Below, piece by piece: positions 1 to 7,444 of a stretch of DNA of 9,682 nucleotides. The notes below the pieces were generated by a model, which was not told the origin of the DNA, did no database searches, and saw only the letters and a program-made list of their open reading frames with translations. Position 1 is the first letter of the stretch; every line of letters begins with the position of its first letter. The DNA is taken from NCBI GenBank assembly GCA_018673255.1, contig JABHDC010000250.1, positions 1 through 9,682 of the forward strand. Direction: 5' to 3'. Both the position numbers and the translations under genes were made by a program. The DNA is from Gemmatimonadota bacterium (GTDB taxonomy: Bacteria; Latescibacterota; UBA2968; UBA8231).

Positions 1-2227
1 CCACGAGCCAATCAGCCATTTCCGGCATCACCGAAGCCGCCCTCGTCGCCATGACAGTCGCCCCCGTCGCCACGAGTCGCCGCAGTCCCTGGTGCAACTG
101 ATGCGCCCCTTTCCCGTCCTCACCAGCCCCGGGTCGTTCGACCACAAACAGATCGCGATGGTCAGCACGGCCGGTGTAACCGGCCAGCAGGGCTCGCAGT
201 CGCGCTGGAGGATCCAGATGGTTCGCAGCCGTGGCCAGAGGCAGCCTCGACAGCCCATTGGCGGCAGCCGCCTGGAGGATGGCGTTCGGACGGCGTTCGC
301 GATGCAGGAAACGGGCCGCCTCCCCCACCGACATCTCCAACAGATCGGCCAGCGTGGCCCCACGGAGTGTCGCCTCGAAGATCTCCTCACGGAATCGTCT
401 CCCCTCACACTCCGGACAGACGACAACGAGATCTTCAACGTATTCCAGACGATGGACGATCTCCCCGCGCCCCTCGCAGACGGCACAGCGTCCACCGGGA
501 CGTTCCAGTTCAAACGACTCAGCCGGTATCTGCCGTTCCTGCGCCGACGGCGTACCTGCGAACAATCGCGCCAGGTCTCGAGACAGCATCAGCAACTGCA
601 TCAGTGTGGTCCCATCGGGCACAACGCCCTGCCGACTCAAGTCAATGCATCGCCGCAGGCCGGTCCCATCCACGGCGTAGTCACTGCGTTCGGTGGCACC
701 ACCAGGCAACCCGCAATGGATCTGCCGCAGCAGTGCCGACTTGCCCGATCCACTCGGACCGTCGATGCAGACCAACAGCCCCAGAGGAATATCCAACTGC
801 AGATTCGGATCAAGAGGGCCATCGTGGATCCGCCCCTCCCGCGGTCGAAGGATGAGAACTCTCTCGGGCTCGTCACGAGTCAGCGAAGGTGGCGCTGACG
901 GCCATTCATCTTCAGTCTCCACGGCCAGTTCCACCACCACGTCCGCTTGCTCACAGATCGATGGGTCGGCATCCACGACTACAACACTGCTGCCGTGGCC
1001 GATCAGTTCCCGCAGCGCACGCACCAGGACCGATCCCGTCGATACCCACAGACCTGACAGGGGTACGTCGATGATGTAGAGGAGGCCTGATAGTCGTTGT
1101 GCCTGAGCGACAGCGATACTGAGACGAAGTCGTTCACCGAAGGCCAATCGGTCCCAGTGGCGCCACAGGGGCAAATGCCCGAGGTCGAGCTTCAACGCAC
1201 ACGCCAGGAAGGCTCGCATCCGGGCGAGAAGTTGGACGAGGTCGCCGCCGGGTGCCATGGACAATTGATGAAGCATCGCATCCAGTTCGTCGAGCCGCCA
1301 CTGCGCCAGATCTCCCACCTCGCGATCTGTGAATCGGGTATTGCTGACACCCGCGCGCAACACACTCGCGTCCTCTACCTCCAGCCACCGATTCCACGCC
1401 GGCTCATCTATCTGCCTGCCACAGACACAGCAACTGTACTGGCGATTGAACCAACGCTGCCCCTCCTCACCCTCCACCTGAAAGAAGGTTCGGCCATGCC
1501 CCATGGCACGGGCATTCCGGATGGCCTCACCCAATCGAGCAGGTGGTGCGGTCGCCGGGATCAATCGATCCACGACGACCAGCAACTCCCTGGTTGCCGC
1601 TGTCCGGGACCGCCCTTGGGAGTCATCGCTGTCGATGCGCAGGACCTCCCCCTCCACCAGGACGCGTGGAAATCCAGCCCGGACTAGTTCATCGAATACG
1701 GAGTCGGGAATACGACCAGATTCCGGCGATTCGGCTGTCGCGTCCGCAGGTGCAGACGACAACGACAGAGGGGCGATGACCAGACATCGGTCATGAATCG
1801 CCTCTTCTTCCTGGAGCATGCGCGCCGCCTCGTCGTCATCCAGGCGTCGACAGATGCCGCCGCAGTCGGGACAGAAGGTGCGCGCGCAGGCACGCAGGAT
1901 GCGCGACAGATCCGCGCGCAGATGCAACACATCCAGTACGCGACGCTGAGACGTGACACCCGGCAGAGGCTGGGCCGCTGGCAAGCCCGTGACTTCCTCC
2001 ATTTCCACCGGCGATCCCAGACCGCCGAATCTCTCGCGCTCCTGCGGCGACAGGGCGCGCAGGAAGCGCCGCCGACTTTCACCCAGCAGAACATCCCGGG
2101 CAAGGGCGTGAGCACCGGATCCGGAACCACCGCGCAGACAGACGAGTTGGCGCAGCGGGAGATCGAGATCCTGAACCCCGTAGCGTGCGGCAGACAACCC
2201 GCGTATGCTCAGTCGATCGTTGCTCAT
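1..2227 (-). CDS. Degenerate UvrA-family protein (pseudo-ATPase), 3' end outside window
   Basis: The frame is open from ATG at 2227 to the window edge: 742 codons, with an in-frame TGA 9 bases upstream of the ATG. The layout follows UvrA, the damage-recognition ATPase of nucleotide excision repair. It has an N-terminal P-loop region (GGSGSGAH, 33-40), a CPDC pair (119-122), a UvrB-binding-like region (about 140-260), a CCVC pair (266-269), first-NBD signature and Walker B equivalents (LAFGE 361-365, DVP 387-389), a second Walker A (GPSGSGKS, 490-497), and the second zinc finger (GGRCAVC to CPEC, Cys 581, 584, 604, 607). The first P-loop lacks its Lys. Walker B Glu is Val in NBD1 and Arg in NBD2. 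Both signatures and both H-loop His are changed. Only the second Walker A looks intact. The insertion domain between the first CxxC and NBD1 seems deleted. The family call is firm. DNA binding or UvrB contact without ATPase cycling is inference. A decaying gene is the alternative, but the long open frame argues against it. Confidence 0.85.
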   Translation of the reverse strand, partial: MSNDRLSIRGLSAARYGVQDLDLPLRQLVCLRGGSGSGAHALARDVLLGESRRRFLRALSPQERERFGGLGSPVEMEEVTGLPAAQPLPGVTSQRRVLDVLHLRADLSRILRACARTFCPDCGGICRRLDDDEAARMLQEEEAIHDRCLVIAPLSLSSAPADATAESPESGRIPDSVFDELVRAGFPRVLVEGEVLRIDSDDSQGRSRTAATRELLVVVDRLIPATAPPARLGEAIRNARAMGHGRTFFQVEGEEGQRWFNRQYSCCVCGRQIDEPAWNRWLEVEDASVLRAGVSNTRFTDREVGDLAQWRLDELDAMLHQLSMAPGGDLVQLLARMRAFLACALKLDLGHLPLWRHWDRLAFGERLRLSIAVAQAQRLSGLLYIIDVPLSGLWVSTGSVLVRALRELIGHGSSVVVVDADPSICEQADVVVELAVETEDEWPSAPPSLTRDEPERVLILRPREGRIHDGPLDPNLQLDIPLGLLVCIDGPSGSGKSALLRQIHCGLPGGATERSDYAVDGTGLRRCIDLSRQGVVPDGTTLMQLLMLSRDLARLFAGTPSAQERQIPAESFELERPGGRCAVCEGRGEIVHRLEYVEDLVVVCPECEGRRFREEIFEATLRGATLADLLEMSVGEAARFLHRERRPNAILQAAAANGLSRLPLATAANHLDPPARLRALLAGYTGRADHRDLFVVERPGAGEDGKGAHQLHQGLRRLVATGATVMATRAASVMPEMADWLV

Positions 2228-2317
2228 GTGAACCCGTCAGTGCCCGCTGCTCGTCCTGCAGTGGGTGGCCCTGAAGCACACAGCCCGTCCATGTGGGTCT
2301 CGTCAGATCATCACTGA

Positions 2318-3163
2318 TCAATCACTGAAGAAGGGATTGTGGGCCCGTTCTTCAGCGACCGTCGTGGCCGGGCCGTGCCCCGCGTAGAGCGTCATGTCAT
2401 CCGGCAGCGACAGCAGTTGCTCGGCCACCGCCTCTTTCTGACGCTGATAGTCTGAGACACAGCGTGTCCCACCAAGCGAGCCAGCAAACAGAGCGTCACC
2501 GACGAAGGCCGCTTCATCATGGATGATCGATACCCCGCCGGGTGTGTGACCGGGTGTTGCGGCCACTCTCAGACTCTGTCGCCCAAGCTCGACGACCTCC
2601 CCGGGCACGAGATACCCATCGATATGCTGACGAAGGTCTCCCAGCAGGGCGATCTCGGCTTCGCTTGCCAGGACATCTGCCTGCGTCGCTTCACGGATCT
2701 CGGCCACCGCGCCCGTATGATCGTGATGCCCGTGCGTCAGCAACACGAGGGCAATCTCCAGTTGCGCACCCTCGGCAGCCTGCAAAATCCGATCGGCCTG
2801 AAAACCGGGATCGATGACGGCACCCACCTTCGTCCGAGGGCAGCCGATGACATACCCATTCATCAGGAAGTCCGTGCCCAGCACCCGCATCTCGACGGCA
2901 AGATCGATCAATTCACGTCCTGCCGGTGCTGCTGGCAGATACTCAGAAGCGGCCGCCCGTTGCAGTTTCGCACCATCCAGTCCCAGATGCGAGGCCAGTG
3001 CCAGCACGACCTGCGTGTCGGGGACCAGCTGGTAGGATTCAATACGCTCCATGTCGGCCGGACTGAGACCACAGGCACTGGCAACCTCAGCTACCGACTT
3101 CTCCTGTCCGCGACGTGCCTTGCCGACGACATCGCCAAATTCATCTTCCAGTGCGTCGTACAT
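2318..3163 (-). CDS. XRE-type HTH fused to glyoxalase-II-like metallo-beta-lactamase hydrolase
   Basis: The 281-residue protein joins two domains. Residues 1-70 resemble a Cro/CI (XRE) helix-turn-helix, with a core of about 23-62 (SVAEVASACGLSP followed by a LASHLGL helix). Residues about 85-281 form a metallo-beta-lactamase fold of the glyoxalase II / persulfide dioxygenase type. The metal ligands are visible: THGHHDH (His144, His146, Asp148, His149), GHTPGG (His206), GD (Asp223) and GHG (His263). All expected dinuclear-site residues are present, so a working hydrolase is likely; a glutathione or other thioester substrate is only a family guess. There is no signal peptide, so it is cytosolic. 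ATG at 3163 has GAGGAG 8 bases upstream. It follows the lipoprotein stop by 17 bases and precedes the UvrA-like gene by 90, all on one strand. The HTH could bind DNA or act as a protein-contact module. Confidence 0.88.
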   Translation of the reverse strand: MYDALEDEFGDVVGKARRGQEKSVAEVASACGLSPADMERIESYQLVPDTQVVLALASHLGLDGAKLQRAAASEYLPAAPAGRELIDLAVEMRVLGTDFLMNGYVIGCPRTKVGAVIDPGFQADRILQAAEGAQLEIALVLLTHGHHDHTGAVAEIREATQADVLASEAEIALLGDLRQHIDGYLVPGEVVELGRQSLRVAATPGHTPGGVSIIHDEAAFVGDALFAGSLGGTRCVSDYQRQKEAVAEQLLSLPDDMTLYAGHGPATTVAEERAHNPFFSD

Positions 3164-3180
3164 CGGTGTTGCTCCTCGAC

Positions 3181-3816
3181 TCAGGAAGTGGACAGAGATT
3201 TCACGAAGGCATCGAATGCCTCGCGCTGCGTCTCGATGACGGCATCAGGTCCGGTGAACTTCAGGTAGTAGAATGTACCGGCCGCCGGGACGATGGCGCC
3301 GAGCATACGGTAATCATCCTGGGCTGAGCCACCTCCCATACCCCCACCATATGTCCCGGGAATGTCGACCATCGTGATGCTGATGCCGCCCTGCGAGCGC
3401 ACCTCCCAGCGTTTGGTCTTCGCTTCGGTCGATGAGCCATCCGGCTGCGAAAACTGTCCCACCCAGCGACCGACATTCTCATCGACCGTGCCCCAGGTTC
3501 CTTCAAACACTGCCAGCTCAGCGCCATTGACGGAGTACTGGGCCGCCCGCATCGTGCTGGACGGGGTCTCAGATACCCAGCCGTTTGGCGGTGTCGCCAC
3601 GAGGTGACCGATCTGTACCTGCCCCTCGGACACCTGGGCAGCAACAGCAGTCGCCCCGGCATGGGGATCGGCCTGCTCACGCAAAGGCACCAGGCCGCGC
3701 TCGGCCAGCGCGCCATCGGCCTCTTTCTCGCTGTAATTCTGACCGCATGCGGCGATCATCAAGAGCATGGTTCCCGTCGTGATAGTGGCAGCAAGAGGAC
3801 GTGTCAGACTGAACAT
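3181..3816 (-). CDS. Putative lipoprotein of unknown function
   Basis: From ATG at 3816 the product has 211 residues. It starts with a short hydrophobic signal ending in a lipobox-like MIAAC, so Cys24 would be lipidated and the protein anchored in a membrane facing the periplasm. After a charged, Ala-rich stretch comes a globular part with a P-x-GW motif (TPPNGWVSE), an SSTMRAAQY segment, GRWVGQF, and a glycine-rich turn (GTYGGGMGGGSAQDD) before a C-terminal pattern of FYYLKFTGP and FDAFVKSL. I believe similar lipoproteins of unknown role occur in several GC-rich phyla, but I cannot name a function. An upstream GTG (3879) and ATG (3873) are in frame and would add about 20 residues that spoil the signal peptide. 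ATG 3816 also has AAAGAG about 11 bases upstream. It lies between the adenosyltransferase and MBL genes. Confidence 0.72.
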   Translation of the reverse strand: MFSLTRPLAATITTGTMLLMIAACGQNYSEKEADGALAERGLVPLREQADPHAGATAVAAQVSEGQVQIGHLVATPPNGWVSETPSSTMRAAQYSVNGAELAVFEGTWGTVDENVGRWVGQFSQPDGSSTEAKTKRWEVRSQGGISITMVDIPGTYGGGMGGGSAQDDYRMLGAIVPAAGTFYYLKFTGPDAVIETQREAFDAFVKSLSTS

Positions 3817-3862
3817 TTCGGCAGACTCTTTTTCGCGTGTTAGTGAATTTGGCAAGACAGAG

Positions 3863-3890
3863 AAATTACGCATGGGCACAGGGGCGACAA
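3863..3890 (-). promoter_or_regulatory. Weak candidate promoter ahead of the lipoprotein gene
   Basis: On the minus strand TTGTCG (3885-3890) lies 16 bases before TAATTT (3863-3868), in an 80-base gap that is more AT-rich than its surroundings. Matches to sigma70 boxes are partial. If real, it would let the lipoprotein, MBL and UvrA-like genes be expressed independently of the riboswitch, and it favours the lipoprotein start at 3816. Confidence 0.28.
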
Positions 3891-3896
3891 GTCCAG

Positions 3897-4469
3897 TCAG
3901 GATGTGCCACCGGGTTTCCAGAGAATGTCGCCTCCCGCTGACAGATTCTGGATTCGCGCAAAGACGAAGAGCAGATCCGAGAGACGATTCAGGTAGATGG
4001 CGACCGCCTCACTCACAATCTCCCCCTGCTCCCTCAAGGCAATGACACCTCGCTCGGCTCGGCGGCAGACACATCTTGCATGATGGAGATGCGCCGCAGC
4101 TGCAGTTCCACCGGGAAGGATGAAGCTGGCGAGAGGTTCGAGGCGATCATTCCACTGATCGATCCACGTCTCCAACTCTCCTACTCTGGCCGGATTCAAG
4201 CGCAGGACCTCGCCCTCCTGCTCCGCATCTGTCGCCGGCCGACACAGATCGGCGCCCAGATCAAACAGGTCATTCTGAATCTCCAGACAGGCCCCAAGCA
4301 GTTCTGCCTCAAGAGGGCAACTCATGGCGACACCTAGAATGGAGTTGAGTTCATCGACCGTACCAAAGGCCACGACGCGCCGGTCGGTCTTTGTCACCTG
4401 CGATCCATCGCCCAGATGGGTGCGGCCGCCATCGCCTGTCTTCGTATACAGCTTCGTGAGATTCACCAT
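3897..4469 (-). CDS. pduO: PduO-type cob(I)alamin adenosyltransferase
   Basis: This enzyme transfers the 5'-deoxyadenosyl group of ATP to the cobalt of cob(I)alamin, forming adenosylcobalamin in the cytoplasm. The 190 residues are the usual length for the PduO/MMAB family and the hallmark motifs are present in order: TKTGDGGRT (9-17), the ATP-binding N-terminal motif; RVVAFGTVDELN (31-42); FILPGGT (116-122); ARCVCRRAER (131-140); and YLNRLSDLLF (159-168). No key residue seems missing. ATG at 4469 has TAGGAG 6 bases upstream and lies only 16 bases after btuC. It therefore closes the B12 transporter cluster: corrinoid brought in by BtuFCD is converted to the coenzyme, which is the riboswitch ligand. 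It is a PduO-type and not a CobA- or EutT-type transferase. The gene name is assigned by family, since a propanediol locus is not visible. Confidence 0.95.
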   Translation of the reverse strand: MVNLTKLYTKTGDGGRTHLGDGSQVTKTDRRVVAFGTVDELNSILGVAMSCPLEAELLGACLEIQNDLFDLGADLCRPATDAEQEGEVLRLNPARVGELETWIDQWNDRLEPLASFILPGGTAAAAHLHHARCVCRRAERGVIALREQGEIVSEAVAIYLNRLSDLLFVFARIQNLSAGGDILWKPGGTS

Positions 4470-4485
4470 CCCATGCTCCTACCCT

Positions 4486-5538
4486 CTACAGGGCCAGTTC
4501 TCGTCGTCGGCTCAACAGATACAGGAAGAATGGACAACCGAGCAGGGCCGTCACGATGCCCACAGGCACTTCGGCCGGGGCAGCCACCGTGCGTGCCAGC
4601 ATATCGGCTGCCACCATCAGGATCGCTCCACCCAGCAACGAGGCGGGAAACAGGACGCGATGGTCCGGACCGACCAGCAGTCTCATCATGTGCGGAACGA
4701 TGAGTCCCACAAAACCGATGATTCCACTCACGCTGACCGCCGTCGCCGTCAGCAGCGCCGTCAGCAAGAGGAAGATCTTCTTCAGACGTTCGACATCCAC
4801 GCCCAGATACTGTGCATTCTCTTCTCCCTGCAACAACACATTCAGGTCACGGGCATGTACCTGCAGCACCACGATCCCCACGATCAAGGAGGGCCAGACC
4901 ATATGAACATGCTCCCATCGACGCGATGAGAAGCTCCCGAGGATCCAATAGAGCACGGCGTGGAGCGTATCATCACCGGAGAGCATGATGAAGGATGTCG
5001 CCGCACCCGCCATCGACCCTACAGCGACACCAGTCAGCAGCAACAAAGTGGCCGGCACGCGGCCAGCGCGCAGCGACACGGTGTACACGATAAGGGTCAC
5101 GGTAAGCGCACCGGCGAAGGCGAAGATCGATGCCGAATGCAGACCCGCCACCCAGAAGTTGATCGACATCGTCAGCGCCAGCGTCGCCCCCAACGCGGCT
5201 CCCGAGGATACGCCGATGATATAGGGATCGGCCATGGGGTTCTGGAAGAAGCCCTGCATCACCGCCCCACTCAAAGCCAGACTCGCCCCAACGAGGACGG
5301 CCAGCAGGATCCGGGGCGGGCGCAGTTCGCGCACGATCACCAGGGCCGCCCGGCGATCCAGATCGCTGTCCCCGAGTTTTCCTTCCGTGCCTTCTTCGCC
5401 ACTGCCATTGAAGAGCAGATCCACGACGTCTGCGGCGGGAATACTCACCGGACCGGTCCCCAGGGACAGCACGCACAAGAACAGCAGCAAGAGCGATAAC
5501 GACGGCAGCCAGGCGACAGCACGGCGACTCGAATTCAT
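4486..5538 (-). CDS. btuC: Vitamin B12 ABC transporter permease BtuC (FecCD family)
   Basis: The product is a polytopic inner-membrane permease of 350 residues with about ten hydrophobic segments, working as a dimer with BtuD and receiving substrate from BtuF. Family motifs are clear: RPPR (73-76) before a transmembrane helix, QNPMADPYIIGVSSGA (99-114), the cytoplasmic coupling segment with YLGVDVERLKK (234-244), GFVGLIVPHMMRLL (265-278) and PAEVPVGIVTALLG (311-324). FecCD permeases also carry iron siderophores or haem; the B12 assignment rests on the riboswitch and on the adenosyltransferase next door. A charged stretch with many Glu and Asp (about 44-62) sits in the first periplasmic loop. 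ATG at 5538 overlaps the btuF stop as ATGA, and no strong ribosome site precedes it, which suggests translational coupling. Confidence 0.93.
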   Translation of the reverse strand: MNSSRRAVAWLPSLSLLLLFLCVLSLGTGPVSIPAADVVDLLFNGSGEEGTEGKLGDSDLDRRAALVIVRELRPPRILLAVLVGASLALSGAVMQGFFQNPMADPYIIGVSSGAALGATLALTMSINFWVAGLHSASIFAFAGALTVTLIVYTVSLRAGRVPATLLLLTGVAVGSMAGAATSFIMLSGDDTLHAVLYWILGSFSSRRWEHVHMVWPSLIVGIVVLQVHARDLNVLLQGEENAQYLGVDVERLKKIFLLLTALLTATAVSVSGIIGFVGLIVPHMMRLLVGPDHRVLFPASLLGGAILMVAADMLARTVAAPAEVPVGIVTALLGCPFFLYLLSRRRELAL

Positions 5539-6455
5539 CGCGGCGCCGGCGTGGAAGGATGCAGCGCGCGTGACAGGATTTCCACAGCATCGACCAGACG
5601 CGGCCCGGCACGGGTCAGCAGATCGCCATCGACGTTGACGATGCGCCCATCGCGGATGGCAGGCAGATCCTTCCAGCCATCTACATCGAGAAGACGCTCA
5701 ATTTCTCCGGCAGGTTGCATGCCCTTGCCGAGACTCGTCAACAGGACCTCTGGAGCCCAGGCCACGATCGTTTCGAGGCTGACCTGCGGCCATGTCCCCT
5801 CAGCCGCCCTGGCCACATTCAGTCCGCCCGCACGGTGGATGACATCATCGATCAGCGATCCGGGACCGGCTGTATACACCGGCTCTGCAACGTAGCCCCA
5901 CAAGACACGCGGTCGCACCCGCTTGAGGATACGTTGATCCACGACAGCCAGACGTTGTCGCAGGGCAAGCCCCAATGAATCGGCACGACGACTCGTACCC
6001 GTGAGCTGCCCCAGGCGTGTGACGGCATCGACCATCGATTCGAGGCTCTGCACATTGAGCGCGAAGACGGGAATCCCCATCCGCTTCAGAGTTTCAAGAC
6101 CTTCCAGATCGTTGCCCCGTGCAGCCAGGATGAGATCTGGACTCACAGCTGTAATGCGTTCGACGTTCAGATCCGCGTACCCTGCGACCTGCTGAATCGA
6201 TTGTGCTGCCTCCGGGTAGTTGCACCACTGGGTGACACCGACCACTCGGTCGCCAGCACCGATCGCGTAGAGTATTTCCGTATTGGAGGGAGCAAGCGAC
6301 ACGATTCTCATGGGCACACCGGGCAGGGCCACCTGCTCGCCCAGATCATCGATGATCTGAATCTGGCCTCCATGGATCGGGGCCTGGCTGTCATCGGCGC
6401 GGCAGGTGACAGCGACCATCAGCAACAACAAGAGCCACATCGATCGATTCCTCAA
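5535..6455 (-). CDS. btuF: Periplasmic B12-binding protein BtuF (TTG start)
   Basis: The product captures cobalamin in the periplasm and hands it to BtuC. The mature part begins around residue 21 and shows the class III binding-protein pattern: RIVSLAPSNTEILYAIGAG, then VVGVTQWCNYP, an AGYADLNVERI segment, SPDLILA and a C-terminal lobe with WGYVAEPVYTAGPGS and ILSRALHP. I place the start at TTG 6455. It has AAGGGAG 6 bases upstream, its TTGA overlaps the btuD stop, and it gives a signal peptide with a positive N-region (MRNRS) and a Leu-rich core ending near TCRA. An ATG at 6440 also has GAGGAA 7 bases upstream, but yields a signal without basic residues. The Cys at 18 has Thr before it, so it is not a normal lipobox. 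The 306 residues fit the family. Substrate is inferred from the locus. Confidence 0.92.
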   Translation of the reverse strand: MRNRSMWLLLLLMVAVTCRADDSQAPIHGGQIQIIDDLGEQVALPGVPMRIVSLAPSNTEILYAIGAGDRVVGVTQWCNYPEAAQSIQQVAGYADLNVERITAVSPDLILAARGNDLEGLETLKRMGIPVFALNVQSLESMVDAVTRLGQLTGTSRRADSLGLALRQRLAVVDQRILKRVRPRVLWGYVAEPVYTAGPGSLIDDVIHRAGGLNVARAAEGTWPQVSLETIVAWAPEVLLTSLGKGMQPAGEIERLLDVDGWKDLPAIRDGRIVNVDGDLLTRAGPRLVDAVEILSRALHPSTPAPR

Positions 6456-7270
6456 GCTGAACTCCCTTGCGACTGAGGTGACCCAAGAACACGACGTCGA
6501 GACTTGGGTATGATCCGCGCACATCCACCGATTTCCTCGATCCACACATCCACACCATACGCTTTGCGCACGAGATCCTCGGTGATGACTTCGTCCGCCC
6601 TCCCCACAGCCAGAGGCTGGCCGGATTCCATTAGAACGAGATGCTCACCGAACTCGGCAGCCGCATTGAGATCATGGGTCACGCAGACCAGCGTCAGCCC
6701 CGTTTGCTCATGTAATTCACTGAGCAGATCAAGAATCTCGAGCTGATGGTTGATATCGAGATGATTGGTCGGTTCATCGAGCAACAGGAGACGGGGTTGC
6801 TGCGCCAGGGCGCGCGCGATGATCACCCGCTGCCGCTCGCCACCGGAGAGCTCGCGAATACTGCGACGAGCCAGCTCAGCCGTCGAAGTCAGTTCCAGTG
6901 CCTGGGCGATGGCATCTCGATCCTCGTCCGACATCCCTTGAAATCTCTTCAGGTGGGGATGGCGTCCCATGGAGACCGTCTCTTCAACAGAGAAATCGAA
7001 GTCGCTCACCGCCGCCTGAGGAACCACGGCAATCTTGCGAGCCAGATCGCGTCGGCTGCAGGTACGCAGATCCTCGCCGTCGAGAGACACTGACCCCGAC
7101 CAGGGTGGCAGGACTCCACTGGCAACACGAAGCAGGGTGCTCTTGCCCGATCCATTGGGCCCGATCAGTGCGGCAAAGGCACCTGCAGCGATCGACATAG
7201 TCACATGGCGCAACACGGGTTCACCCGCACGGTAGCCAACGGTGACATCGTCGAGCCGCAATTGGGACAT
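6452..7270 (-). CDS. btuD: B12 ABC transporter ATPase BtuD (FecE-like)
   Basis: The product is the cytoplasmic ATP-hydrolysing subunit that powers BtuC. From ATG 7270 it has 272 residues with a complete motif set: Walker A GPNGSGKS (37-44), Q-loop VPQ (Gln85), signature LSGGERQR (141-148), Walker B LLLLDEP (161-167) followed by TNHLD, and the H-loop THD (His199). The D-loop and signature mark the FecE/BtuD class of metal-chelate importers. GAGGGAG lies 4 bases before ATG 7270. An in-frame start at 7372 is possible, but the extra 34 codons would cover the terminator hairpin of the leader and have no family match. It is the first gene under the riboswitch, and its stop overlaps the btuF TTG start. 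Confidence 0.95.
   Translation of the reverse strand: MSQLRLDDVTVGYRAGEPVLRHVTMSIAAGAFAALIGPNGSGKSTLLRVASGVLPPWSGSVSLDGEDLRTCSRRDLARKIAVVPQAAVSDFDFSVEETVSMGRHPHLKRFQGMSDEDRDAIAQALELTSTAELARRSIRELSGGERQRVIIARALAQQPRLLLLDEPTNHLDINHQLEILDLLSELHEQTGLTLVCVTHDLNAAAEFGEHLVLMESGQPLAVGRADEVITEDLVRKAYGVDVWIEEIGGCARIIPKSRRRVLGSPQSQGSSA
6462..6468 (-). promoter_or_regulatory. btuF: Ribosome binding site selecting the btuF TTG start
   Basis: AAGGGAG on the minus strand is 6 bases upstream of TTG 6455 and lies inside the last btuD codons. It is the better-placed site for a start that overlaps the btuD stop. Confidence 0.7.
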
Positions 7271-7315
7271 CAGACTCCCTCTCCACCTACCCACTTGTGC
7301 GAGAGGATCCGGCAC

Positions 7316-7362
7316 AAAAAAAACGCCAGTCCTGGTCCCGGAAGGGTACCGCAGGATCGGCG
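7316..7362 (-). terminator. Intrinsic terminator in the btuD leader (riboswitch expression platform)
   Basis: On the minus strand a long GC-rich hairpin starts at CGCC (7362), closes around a TTCC loop flanked by CCC and GGG, and returns as CCAGGACTGGCG. About 16 pairs form, with one G-U pair, one mismatch and small bulges. Eight T residues (7316-7323) follow at once. It lies about 82 bases after the riboswitch and 45 before the btuD ATG. That is where a transcription-termination platform is expected: ligand binding should favour termination. I did not find a convincing anti-terminator pairing by eye. Confidence 0.88.
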
Positions 7363-7444
7363 TCTGGCTCATTCAACGACTGCCGCGACACGGAAACCAC
7401 GAAATCCCGGGCAGGCCTCTCCCACGGAGGCACTCACAACCGGA

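Noticed and set aside
92..898. Long plus-strand open frames opposite the UvrA-like gene, including 1097-1687 and 1793-2317
   Set aside because: They have no recognisable domain and lie opposite a continuous minus-strand frame with clear UvrA motifs; GC-rich coding often leaves the other strand open.
2310..2328. Direct repeat ATCACTGA with 3-base spacing, and nearby GATCA/TGATC hairpin, as terminator or binding site
   Set aside because: It overlaps the end of the MBL gene, the stem is only five pairs and no T tract follows.
4324..5499. Plus-strand frames opposite btuC and pduO
   Set aside because: Gln/His/Arg-rich products are typical shadows of a Leu-rich membrane protein read on the other strand.
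7271..7372. N-terminal extension of btuD by 34 codons
   Set aside because: It would translate through the terminator hairpin and T tract and skip the good ribosome site just before 7270.
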